From the NCBI GenBank assembly GCA_964513075.1, contig CAZELR010000001.1, forward strand, positions 1-64,000: a stretch of 64,000 nucleotides of DNA, read 5' to 3'. This DNA is from DAOUBP01 sp964513075. GTDB lineage: Bacteria; Chloroflexota; Anaerolineae; CG2-30-64-16. The translations under genes and the position numbers were made by a program. How positions within the stretch are numbered: position 1 is the first letter of the stretch; each line of letters begins with the position of its first letter. A model generated the notes under the pieces. It was not told the DNA's origin, searched no databases, and saw only the letters and a list, made by a program, of their open reading frames with translations. Positions 33,403 through 40,725 of this stretch are shown one piece after another.

Positions 33403-34066
33403 AGCTAATCTCGATCAGTCCCTTTTCGATCGCATAGCGCACCAAATCGACGCGGCTGTGCAGATCGAGCTTGGCCATGATGTTCTCGCGGTGCCGGTTC
33501 ACGGTCTTGATGCTGATGACCAGCGCGTCAGCGATCTCGGGGTTAGTGCGGCCCTCGGCGATCAGGGCCAGCACTTCGCGTTCCCGGTCGGTCAGTTCCT
33601 CAAGGCGTCGAGCGCTTGCGTTTGGGCTTGTGCCTTCGCGTTTGCCCAGGTAATCGTTCACCAGCAGCCGTGCCACCGATGGGAACAGGAACATGCCGCC
33701 TGCATTCACCGCATGGATGGCCGCGATCAGATCATTGGGCGCCGCACGCTTGGGCACGTAGCCTGATGCGCCCGCGGCCAGCATCTCGAAGAAATACTGA
33801 TCGTCCTCGTGCATGGTGAGCGCCAGCACGGCGATGTCCGGGCAGGACAGCTTGATGCGCCGCGTGGCTTCGATGCCGTTCATGTCGGGCATCGAGATGT
33901 CCATCAGCACGACGTCGGGCCGGAGCTCCTGGGCCAGCGCGACCCCCCCTGCGCCGTTCTCGGCCTCGCCGATGATCAGCAGATCGGGATCGGCGCCCAA
34001 CAGCATGCGCAGCCCGGCGCGCACGACCGCGTGATCGTCAACCAGTAAAATGCGGATCGAACTCAT
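33401..34066 (-). CDS. NarL/FixJ-family response regulator
   Basis: The start is the ATG at 34066 behind GGAG, giving 221 residues. The receiver domain shows the acidic pair in LLVDDHAVV, the phosphoacceptor in VVLMDISMPDMNG, the conserved Thr in LALTMHED and the Lys in GYVPKRAAP. The C-terminal LuxR-type helix-turn-helix is LTDREREVLALIAEGRTNPEIADALVIS (residues about 155-182). It is the natural partner of the histidine kinase encoded 33 bases upstream. Targets are unknown; the redox operon ends next to it on the same strand. Confidence 0.92.
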   Translation of the reverse strand: MSSIRILLVDDHAVVRAGLRMLLGADPDLLIIGEAENGAGGVALAQELRPDVVLMDISMPDMNGIEATRRIKLSCPDIAVLALTMHEDDQYFFEMLAAGASGYVPKRAAPNDLIAAIHAVNAGGMFLFPSVARLLVNDYLGKREGTSPNASARRLEELTDREREVLALIAEGRTNPEIADALVISIKTVNRHRENIMAKLDLHSRVDLVRYAIEKGLIEIS

Positions 34067-34099
34067 GTGTTGGCTCCAGATCGCCACCCGCGGCGCCCG

Positions 34100-35662
34100 C
34101 TACTTCGACGGGAGCTCGATGATAATGCGCGTGCCCTGTCCTGGCTGCGACTCGATGGTGCAGCGGCCGCCCACCAACGCCACGCGCTCGCGCATGCCCA
34201 GGAGGCCCAGCCCGGAGCCGGGCGCATGGCGCGAGGGCGCGTCGGCATCAAAGCCAACGCCGTCATCTCTGATCTCCAGGCGCATCGTGCCGTTGCTCTC
34301 GCTCAAGGTGAGGGTTGCCTGTGTCGCCTGCGCGTGTCGCGCGATGTTGGTCAGCGCCTCCTGCGATGCCCTGAACAGCACCGTTTCATACTGAGACGCC
34401 AGGCGCGGCAACCCCCGGGCGGCCACTAAACTGACCTCGATCTCCGGGTGGCGGGCCTGATATTGGCTCACATACCACCGCAGCGCCGGCGCCAGGCCCA
34501 GGTCATCCAATTGCGCCGGTCGCAGGTCGGCCATGATGTTGCGCAACTCGGTGATGGCCTGGTCGCTTAACTCGCGCAAGTTGCGGATCAGGCCGGCGGC
34601 TCGCTGCGGCTCGCTGGCGGCCTGCTGCTCCACCGCTGCCAGGCCCATGGCCAGGGCGGTGAGCTTCTGGCCGGTCTCATCGTGCAATTCGCGGGCGATC
34701 CGTTGCCGTTCGCCTTCCTGTGCGTTCACCAATTGGCGCACCAACCCCTCAAGCTGCGTCTCGCGGTCTTGCAGCGCCTGTGCGGTCGCCCGGAGCTGGA
34801 CGTTGAGCGCCTCCACGTCGTTGGCGCGGCGCTGCTGCGCCTCCAGCGCGGCCGCTTGTGCCTCGATGCGGGCCTTGTTGGCCAGCGCTAACCGCAGCCG
34901 GCCTTCAAGCTCGAACGCGCGCAGCGCGCTGCCCAGGGTGAGTGTGATCGCGATGGCTGCCAGCCCGCGCAGGAGTTGCACCGGAAACCCGAAAGTGCGC
35001 AGAAAAAACGCCGTGTTGATGGTCTGCGAAGGAAAGACCAGGCTCGGGCGGGTGAAAAGTTGGCTGAAGATGCCGTAAACGATGAATGCCAGCGCGGCCC
35101 ATACGAGCGCCCGGCCGTATTGTGACATGCCGCGGGCATGGAAGTCGTGACGCTCCCGCAAAAGCGCCCAGGCCGCCAATGCCGACCCCGGAATCGCCAG
35201 GCTGTAGCGTGCCAGTACATCGGCGGCCACCAGCAATTCCGGCAGGTCAGGGTGGTGACGCCAGTAGACCAGACCGACCGCCACCAGCCACAGGCCGCCC
35301 ATCGTCGCCACCTGGACCCGGCTGAGCCACGGAGCCTTAGCATAGTCGGTCAACAAGCGCGTGCCGAAGTCCAGCAGCAGCAGGAACGACAGCAGCAGCA
35401 GGCCGATCCGGAGCAGTTCTTCGACCAGGCCGGATGTGCGCCCTGCGCCATGCGCGGCGAAGATCTGAAACATCTCAAACCATTCGTGCGCCCCGTGGAT
35501 CAGCCCGAACCAGGCCAGAGGCCCCAATGCGCGCGCAAACCGAAACTCCGACGTCCGGCCCGACTCCAGGAGCACCACCAGCCCCAGGGCAAAGAAAGCC
35601 AGGCCATAGAAGAAGTATACGTAGACGATGTTTTCCATGAAGAACGCCGAAATTGCGTCCAT
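34100..35662 (-). CDS. Membrane histidine kinase of the NarX/DesK type
   Basis: The protein has 520 residues. The N-terminal half contains about seven membrane helices (VYVYFFYGLAFFALGLVVLL is the first) and probably senses a membrane or lipid-soluble signal. A coiled coil with ARIEAQAAALEAQQRR follows, then the HisKA_3 phosphoacceptor RIARELHDETGQKLTAL with its conserved His, and the ATPase domain (EALTNIARHAQATQ, IRDDGVGFDAD, GLGLLGMRERV). The ribosome site before the ATG at 35662 is weak. Kinase and regulator genes form an operon. Confidence 0.9.
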   Translation of the reverse strand: MDAISAFFMENIVYVYFFYGLAFFALGLVVLLESGRTSEFRFARALGPLAWFGLIHGAHEWFEMFQIFAAHGAGRTSGLVEELLRIGLLLLSFLLLLDFGTRLLTDYAKAPWLSRVQVATMGGLWLVAVGLVYWRHHPDLPELLVAADVLARYSLAIPGSALAAWALLRERHDFHARGMSQYGRALVWAALAFIVYGIFSQLFTRPSLVFPSQTINTAFFLRTFGFPVQLLRGLAAIAITLTLGSALRAFELEGRLRLALANKARIEAQAAALEAQQRRANDVEALNVQLRATAQALQDRETQLEGLVRQLVNAQEGERQRIARELHDETGQKLTALAMGLAAVEQQAASEPQRAAGLIRNLRELSDQAITELRNIMADLRPAQLDDLGLAPALRWYVSQYQARHPEIEVSLVAARGLPRLASQYETVLFRASQEALTNIARHAQATQATLTLSESNGTMRLEIRDDGVGFDADAPSRHAPGSGLGLLGMRERVALVGGRCTIESQPGQGTRIIIELPSK

Positions 35663-35694
35663 CAGCGCGTTACCTTACCTTGGTCACTCTGCCC

Positions 35695-35734
35695 GCGCCA
35701 GATTGGGCGATCTCCGGATCGCCCAATCTGGCGC
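35695..35734. repeat. Perfect 18-bp-arm palindrome
   Basis: Arms at 35695-35712 and 35717-35734 (GCGCCAGATTGGGCGATC type) pair perfectly around TCCG. It lies between the lipoprotein-like gene and the histidine kinase gene. There is no T run on either side, so it is more like an interspersed hairpin than a terminator. Confidence 0.65.
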
Positions 35735-35744
35735 CTCAAAGGAT

Positions 35745-36392
35745 TTACCGGACTCTCAACTCCAGCCGTCCCTCCACGATGCGGACCTCTTCGATGTACC
35801 ATTGGCTCGTGTATTGCGCCAACGCCTGATTGGCAAGCGTCGGGAGCATCGCCGTCACCAATCCGCGCGGCGAGACCGACTCTGTTTCCAGGCGCAGTTG
35901 GCCTGCGTTAGCCGTCAGGCGTCCGACCAGCGTCAGATTATTCACCTTGATCGCGCCATAAGCGATCTTGGTCGCGCTGATGATCAATTTGCCGTCGGCA
36001 AAGTCGACCTTCAGGTTTTCCGCCGACGCGTTGGCTTGACCGGTCACCCCGGATGCAATCGCTCGCTGCACATCAGCTTCGGTGATGACCACCAGTTGCG
36101 GGTTCGGGTTGGGTGTAGGGCTGGACATAATGGTAGGCTCCTCAGGTAGAGATGGGGCGGTCGGTTGAACCGCCACTGTTTGGGTAGGCTGCACCGCGCG
36201 TGTCGCGGTCCGCGGCGCCGGAGTCGGCAGGATACTGGCCGGTCGGGTGGCAGTGATGAGCGAACCGCTGACCGGCGCCGGCGTCCAGATGCCGACCGCC
36301 TCCGGGGTCAGCAGCCGGCGTGCACATGAACCGGCAGCGAGCAGCACCACCAATACGGCAATCACGGCCATGATCATCAGCTTTGTCTTCAC
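35745..36392 (-). CDS. Exported or membrane-anchored protein with C-terminal lipid-binding-like domain, family unrecognised
   Basis: The most plausible start is the GTG at 36392, which puts KTKLMIMAVIAVLVVLLAAGSC at the N-terminus as a lipoprotein-type or anchor signal, giving 215 residues. A Thr/Pro/Ala linker (residues about 25-85) leads to a domain of about 130 residues: VVITEADVQRAIASGV, LKVDFADGKLIISATKIAYG, LTLVGRLTANAGQLRLETESV and VEGRLELRV. The alternating beta pattern resembles DUF2993/LmeA-like proteins, but I cannot confirm that. Confidence 0.6.
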   Translation of the reverse strand: MKTKLMIMAVIAVLVVLLAAGSCARRLLTPEAVGIWTPAPVSGSLITATRPASILPTPAPRTATRAVQPTQTVAVQPTAPSLPEEPTIMSSPTPNPNPQLVVITEADVQRAIASGVTGQANASAENLKVDFADGKLIISATKIAYGAIKVNNLTLVGRLTANAGQLRLETESVSPRGLVTAMLPTLANQALAQYTSQWYIEEVRIVEGRLELRVR

Positions 36393-36458
36393 GCCATCAA
36401 TGAATCCTTCATGGCGAAAGTATAGCACGGGATGCGTGGCCTGCCAACCGAAACGCCG

Positions 36459-37640
36459 TCACAGCCGCACGATCTCCTCCTGCAGCGGCAGCGTCGTCAC
36501 CTCAAGATCGTTCCCGGCCACATAGCAGTCGATCTCGAGCCGTACGCCGAAGTCCTCGTCGGGCAGATAGATGCCCGGCTCGATCGAGAACCCCACGCCG
36601 GAGATCAACCGGCGGCGGTCCTGAGTCTCCAGGTTATCGATGTTGACCCCATTGCCGTGATCGCTGGCGCCGATGGAATGGCCCGTGCGATGGATAAAGT
36701 ACGGGCCAAAGCCCGCCTGCTCGATCACGGCCCGGCACGCATCATCCACCTCGTAGCCATAGACCGCCTGTCCGGCCCGCAGTCGCGTCTGCGCAAAGGC
36801 CACGGCCGCATCGCGCGCCTGCCGGACCACCGCAAACACCTGCCGGATGCGGGGTGAGACTTCGCGGCTCGCACAGCCCACCCAGGTGATGTCGCCATAG
36901 ATGCCATCCGGCCCCGGTTCCTTGGCCCACAGATCGAGCAGCAGAAAATCGCCCGGACGCAGGGGCCTGTCGGCATCCCGTCGCGGCGTGAAGTGCGGGT
37001 CGGCTGCGTGGCCGTTGACGCCGACGATGGGCGGATGATCGGTTTCGAGCCCCAGGCTGGCAAACTGCGCCATCATGAAGTCCTGGATGCCGCACTCGGT
37101 CACCGCCAGCCCTTCCGCCAGCCGTTCGCGGACGTGCGCGAAGGCTGCGGCCTGGACCTGGATCAGCGCGGCGCAGGCGCGGCGGTGGCTGGCCAGTTGT
37201 GCAGGCGACCAGACCGCCTCGGCAACCTGGACCAGATCCGCCGACGTGACAACCTCGACGCCCAGCCCGCGGATCAGCTCCACCGTGCCCGCATCCACCC
37301 GGCTGATGGTGGGGATGGCGCAGCCGGGGGAGACCTCCAGGGCCACGCGGCCCGCGCCCTCCAACAGCGCGGCCAGTCCCGCGCGCCAGGCCTGCCACGA
37401 GGTGTAGGTGGCTGCGCCGGGCGCCAGGTCAGCCAGGCTCCCCGCCTCAATCGCATGAAGCAGCCAGGCCGGCGCACCCGTTGCCGGGATGAAGCAAGCC
37501 CACCGCCGGCTCAGAAAGTGGTCGGCAGGGATGCCGGCCACGCGGCGCGCAATGGGATTCAGATCCTTGAAGTCGTACAGCAGCCAGCCATCCAACCCTT
37601 CGGCGCGGATTGCGGCTTGAATTTCGGTCAGTCGGTGCAT
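36459..37640 (-). CDS. M24-family aminopeptidase (Xaa-Pro peptidase-like)
   Basis: The protein has 393 residues and starts behind AAGGAG. The N-terminal creatinase-type domain (residues 1-140, GLDGWLLYDFKDLNPIARRV) precedes the metallopeptidase domain. The metal ligands can be placed: Asp in FLLLDLWAKE, Asp in YGDITWVG, His in IHRTGHSIGASDHGNGVNID, Glu in FSIEPGIYLPDEDFGVRLEID and the following Glu. This enzyme removes N-terminal residues from peptides, often before proline, and fits a peptide-using metabolism. The gene diverges from the C25 protease gene. Confidence 0.88.
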   Translation of the reverse strand: MHRLTEIQAAIRAEGLDGWLLYDFKDLNPIARRVAGIPADHFLSRRWACFIPATGAPAWLLHAIEAGSLADLAPGAATYTSWQAWRAGLAALLEGAGRVALEVSPGCAIPTISRVDAGTVELIRGLGVEVVTSADLVQVAEAVWSPAQLASHRRACAALIQVQAAAFAHVRERLAEGLAVTECGIQDFMMAQFASLGLETDHPPIVGVNGHAADPHFTPRRDADRPLRPGDFLLLDLWAKEPGPDGIYGDITWVGCASREVSPRIRQVFAVVRQARDAAVAFAQTRLRAGQAVYGYEVDDACRAVIEQAGFGPYFIHRTGHSIGASDHGNGVNIDNLETQDRRRLISGVGFSIEPGIYLPDEDFGVRLEIDCYVAGNDLEVTTLPLQEEIVRL

Positions 37641-37694
37641 AAGATGCTCCTTCGAGCGAGCTGGATTCGCTGATTATACCCCAAAGACGGCGGC

Positions 37695-37724
37695 TTGTCC
37701 TCTCCTCCGTCCGAAGTGTATAAT
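37695..37724 (+). promoter_or_regulatory. Promoter of the C25 protease gene
   Basis: TTGTCC at 37695-37700, an 18-bp spacer and TATAAT at 37719-37724, followed by a leader of only about 11 bases before the ATG at 37742. Confidence 0.65.
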
Positions 37725-37741
37725 GCCTTCAGGGGTAAGCT

Positions 37742-40624
37742 ATGATTCACACCAGTAAATGCCTGGCCGTCCTTGCCGCGCTGCTCCTCACCCTGCTGCC
37801 CGCAGCCGGAGGCGTATCCGCGGCCCGCGTCGAATCTGAGCCGCCGGCCGAGATTCGGCTGCTGATCGAGACGCCGGCCTACACGCTGGACGCGTCCGGC
37901 GTCCATGTCGACGGCTACGCGGTCGTCGACGCACCTGGCGCGCCGGCGCTGCCTTTTTGGTCGACCACGGTCGAACTGCCCGCGGAGGGCCCGTGGGAGC
38001 TGTCGTACACGCACCCCGGCGAACAGGTGTTGGCTGTCGCCGCGCCGCTGCCGGCCGCACCCGCGCCCCGGGTGCAGCTGGACGGTCCATTGAGCCCGGC
38101 CGAGATCGTTGACCGGGTCAGCCAGGTCACCTGGGCCGACGAACCCGACCCGGCCATCTATGCCGCAAATGCGTTCTATCCCGGTGAACCGGTGCAAGCC
38201 GGGCCCGAAGGCCGGCAGCGCGGCCGGCGGCTGTTGCCGGTGCAAGTCTTCCCGTTTCAATACAATCCTTCGACCGGCGCCCTGCGCTACTATCCCGTCA
38301 TCGAGGTGACGCTTCGCGTCCGGTCCGCCTCATCTTCTGGCCCGAGACCTTCCGGGTTTGCGAAACCTGGAAGGTCTGTCGCAGCAGAAGCGGGCGCGCT
38401 GCGCATCTACACCGGCCCGCGCGGCATGTATCGCCTGACCTACGACGACCTGGTGCGGGCGGGCGTGCCGGTCACGACCGTGGATCCGGCCGGCTTTGCC
38501 ATGTCGCACCTGGACCAACCGGTCGCCACCGAAGTGACCGGCAGCGGCGATGGCCGGTTCGACCCCGGCGACCTGGTGATCTTCTATGCCGAGCCATACC
38601 AGGGGCGCTACATGACGCGCAACGTCTATCGCCTGGCTTACGGCGGTGCTCCGGGCGCTCGCATGGCGCAGCGAGCCGTGACGCCCGTCGGCGGCGAGCC
38701 GGTCATCACCGCCATCACGCAGACGGTGCACATCGAGTTCGACCGCACCTATTACAGCACCTACAAGCTGCCGCGCGATGCCGATCACTGGTTCGACAGC
38801 CCGCTGTATGCCAACGCGGCAGCCCCGGTCGTCACAACTACCTACACGTTACCGCTGGAAGACCCGCTGCTGGATGGCAGCGTGTTGGTGCGCGCCAGGC
38901 TGCATGGGGGAGCCGACCGCGGCATCGCTCCCGATCAGTCGGTGGCAATTGCGCTCAACGGACGTTCGGTCGGCCTCTTTCAGTGGCAAGGCAGCCGAAT
39001 TCACCTGGCCCAGGCATCCGTCCCTGCGGCCTGGCTTCAATCCGCACAGAACCGGCTGACCCTGACCGCGGCCCTGGCGCAATTACCCGGCCTGCCTTGG
39101 TACTGGATCTCACCCGATTGGGTAGAGGTGACTTATCCGGCGGCGCCTGCCGCTAAGCTTGATCGGCTTTACATTGAAGGACTCGGCCCCCCTGTACCGG
39201 TCACCCCACGGATTTATCTGCCGCTCATCAGTGGCGGAAATGTCGGCGCAGCGTGGGCCGTGCCGGACAGCGCGAGCCGGGTCTTGGCAGCCGGTTTTAC
39301 TTCGAACACGGTGCTGATCTACGACGTGCGGGACGCGCGTTCTCCCGTGCGAATGACCTCTCCGCGTGTGACGGCCGCGGGCCCAACCTACACCGTGGAG
39401 TTCCGCGTCCCGAACGCGGACACGGGCAGCTACTTCCTCTCGACAACTGCGGCACTGCTGGCGCCGCTGACCATCGAGCCCGATGCCCCGTCGGACTGGC
39501 GCTCGCCCGCCCACGCCGCGGACTACATCGCCATCGTCCATCGCTCGCTGTGGAACGCGATCCAGCCCTTGCTGGATCACCGGGCAGCCGAGGGGTTGCG
39601 GGTGGCGAAAGTAGATGTGCAGGACATCTACGACGAGTTCAGCGCCGGCCTGGTCGACCCCGAGGCGATTCGGGCGTTCCTGGCGTATGCGTACGACCAG
39701 TGGAACGCCGGCAGCGAGCCGCCCCGCTATGTCCTCCTGGTAGGCGATGGTCACTACGATTTCAAGGGAGTGTCGCGGCCCGACCTGCCCAACCTGATCC
39801 CGCCCTACCTGCTCGACATCGACCCGTACATCGGTGAGACGGCCGCGGACAACCGCTATGTCAGCGTGGACGGCCCGGACGACTACCTGCCCGACATGGC
39901 CATCGGCCGCATCCCGGCCAAGACCGCTGCCGATGTCCAGGCTGTGGTGGCCAAGCTCCTTGCGTACGAGACCGCCGCGCCGGGGGGGGACTGGCGTACG
40001 CGCACCGTGTTCGTGGCTGACGACAAGGATAACAGTGCCGGCAATTTCCACAGCTACAGCGACATCACCCGGCTGAACCTGCCACCGACCATCGACAGCC
40101 AGACCATCTACTACCGGGCCGATGCGGCCACCGATACGGCCGCGGAGATGCGAGCAGCCACCCGGGCCGCGTTCAACGCAGGCGCACTCTACCTGCAGTG
40201 GTTCGGCCATGCCTCTCGCCAGCGCTGGGGCTCGGTAAGCATGTTTGACATACTCGATCCGCCAGCGCTGGCCGCCAATGGCGCCTTGCCTTTCACCGTG
40301 CACTATGCGTGCTGGTCCGGCTACTTCATCAATATCCAGAGCAGCGCACAGTATGGCAACAGCGAGCAGACGCTGGGTGAACGCCTGCTGCTGACCCCCG
40401 GCCGCGGCGCGATCGTCGATTTCTCGCCCAGCGGAGAGCACATCGGCTCTGCCCTGGTGGTCCTCAATCAGGGACTCGCCCAGGCGCTCTTCGACGCACG
40501 CATCGCTCGGGTCGGCCTGGCAGTCGATGCAGCCAAATTGAGGATTTTTGCGAGCGGCGGCGCCGCCGACTTGATCGACACCCAAATCCTTTTCGGCGAC
40601 CCGGCAACCCAGTTGCGGCTGTAG
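37742..40624 (+). CDS. Secreted C25 (gingipain-like) cysteine protease
   Basis: The protein has 960 residues with a Sec signal peptide (LAVLAALLLTLLPAAGGVSA). Residues about 30-560 hold beta-rich pro- or binding regions (GPRGMYRLTYDDLVRAGVPV is typical of C25 precursors). The catalytic C25 domain starts near residue 590 (YIAIVHRSLWNAIQPLL) and includes YVLLVGDGHYDFKG, DNRYVSVDGPDDYLPDMAIGRI, the catalytic His823 in FGHAS and Cys857 in HYACWSGYF. The enzyme should degrade proteins outside the cell. An 11-codon palindromic repeat is inserted in frame near residues 202-212 (38345-38377). The C-terminus has no recognisable sorting domain. Confidence 0.85.
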   Translation: MIHTSKCLAVLAALLLTLLPAAGGVSAARVESEPPAEIRLLIETPAYTLDASGVHVDGYAVVDAPGAPALPFWSTTVELPAEGPWELSYTHPGEQVLAVAAPLPAAPAPRVQLDGPLSPAEIVDRVSQVTWADEPDPAIYAANAFYPGEPVQAGPEGRQRGRRLLPVQVFPFQYNPSTGALRYYPVIEVTLRVRSASSSGPRPSGFAKPGRSVAAEAGALRIYTGPRGMYRLTYDDLVRAGVPVTTVDPAGFAMSHLDQPVATEVTGSGDGRFDPGDLVIFYAEPYQGRYMTRNVYRLAYGGAPGARMAQRAVTPVGGEPVITAITQTVHIEFDRTYYSTYKLPRDADHWFDSPLYANAAAPVVTTTYTLPLEDPLLDGSVLVRARLHGGADRGIAPDQSVAIALNGRSVGLFQWQGSRIHLAQASVPAAWLQSAQNRLTLTAALAQLPGLPWYWISPDWVEVTYPAAPAAKLDRLYIEGLGPPVPVTPRIYLPLISGGNVGAAWAVPDSASRVLAAGFTSNTVLIYDVRDARSPVRMTSPRVTAAGPTYTVEFRVPNADTGSYFLSTTAALLAPLTIEPDAPSDWRSPAHAADYIAIVHRSLWNAIQPLLDHRAAEGLRVAKVDVQDIYDEFSAGLVDPEAIRAFLAYAYDQWNAGSEPPRYVLLVGDGHYDFKGVSRPDLPNLIPPYLLDIDPYIGETAADNRYVSVDGPDDYLPDMAIGRIPAKTAADVQAVVAKLLAYETAAPGGDWRTRTVFVADDKDNSAGNFHSYSDITRLNLPPTIDSQTIYYRADAATDTAAEMRAATRAAFNAGALYLQWFGHASRQRWGSVSMFDILDPPALAANGALPFTVHYACWSGYFINIQSSAQYGNSEQTLGERLLLTPGRGAIVDFSPSGEHIGSALVVLNQGLAQALFDARIARVGLAVDAAKLRIFASGGAADLIDTQILFGDPATQLRL
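38345..38377. repeat. 33-bp palindrome inserted in frame in the C25 protease gene
   Basis: Arms of 15 bp match at 14 positions (38345-38359 and 38363-38377, AGACCTTCCGGGTTT type) around GCG. Its length is 11 codons, so the reading frame continues, encoding the RPSGFAKPGRS stretch. The GGGTTT-GCG-AAACC centre resembles the AAACC/GGTTT palindromes elsewhere in the window. Confidence 0.7.
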
Positions 40625-40650
40625 GGCCCGGACACCTGTCTGCCGCTGGG

Positions 40651-40697
40651 TTCTAAAACAAACCAGGTTTCTCGCAGAAACCTGGTTTGTTTTAGAA
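40651..40697. terminator. AAACCAGGTTTCT palindrome, 22-bp perfect arms, between convergent genes
   Basis: Arms at 40651-40672 and 40676-40697 pair perfectly around CGC. The centre is identical to that at 33301-33349, while the outer arms (TTCTAAAACA) differ from it. The A/T-rich outer arms would give T runs in both directions, so it can act as a bidirectional terminator between the C25 protease and the PA14 lipoprotein genes. Confidence 0.75.
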
Positions 40698-40725
40698 TTT
40701 GTTTAGAATCGCTTTCTCAAGGCCC

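Noticed and set aside
39110..40585. A 491-residue minus-strand open frame
   Set aside because: It is a shadow of the C25 protease catalytic domain.
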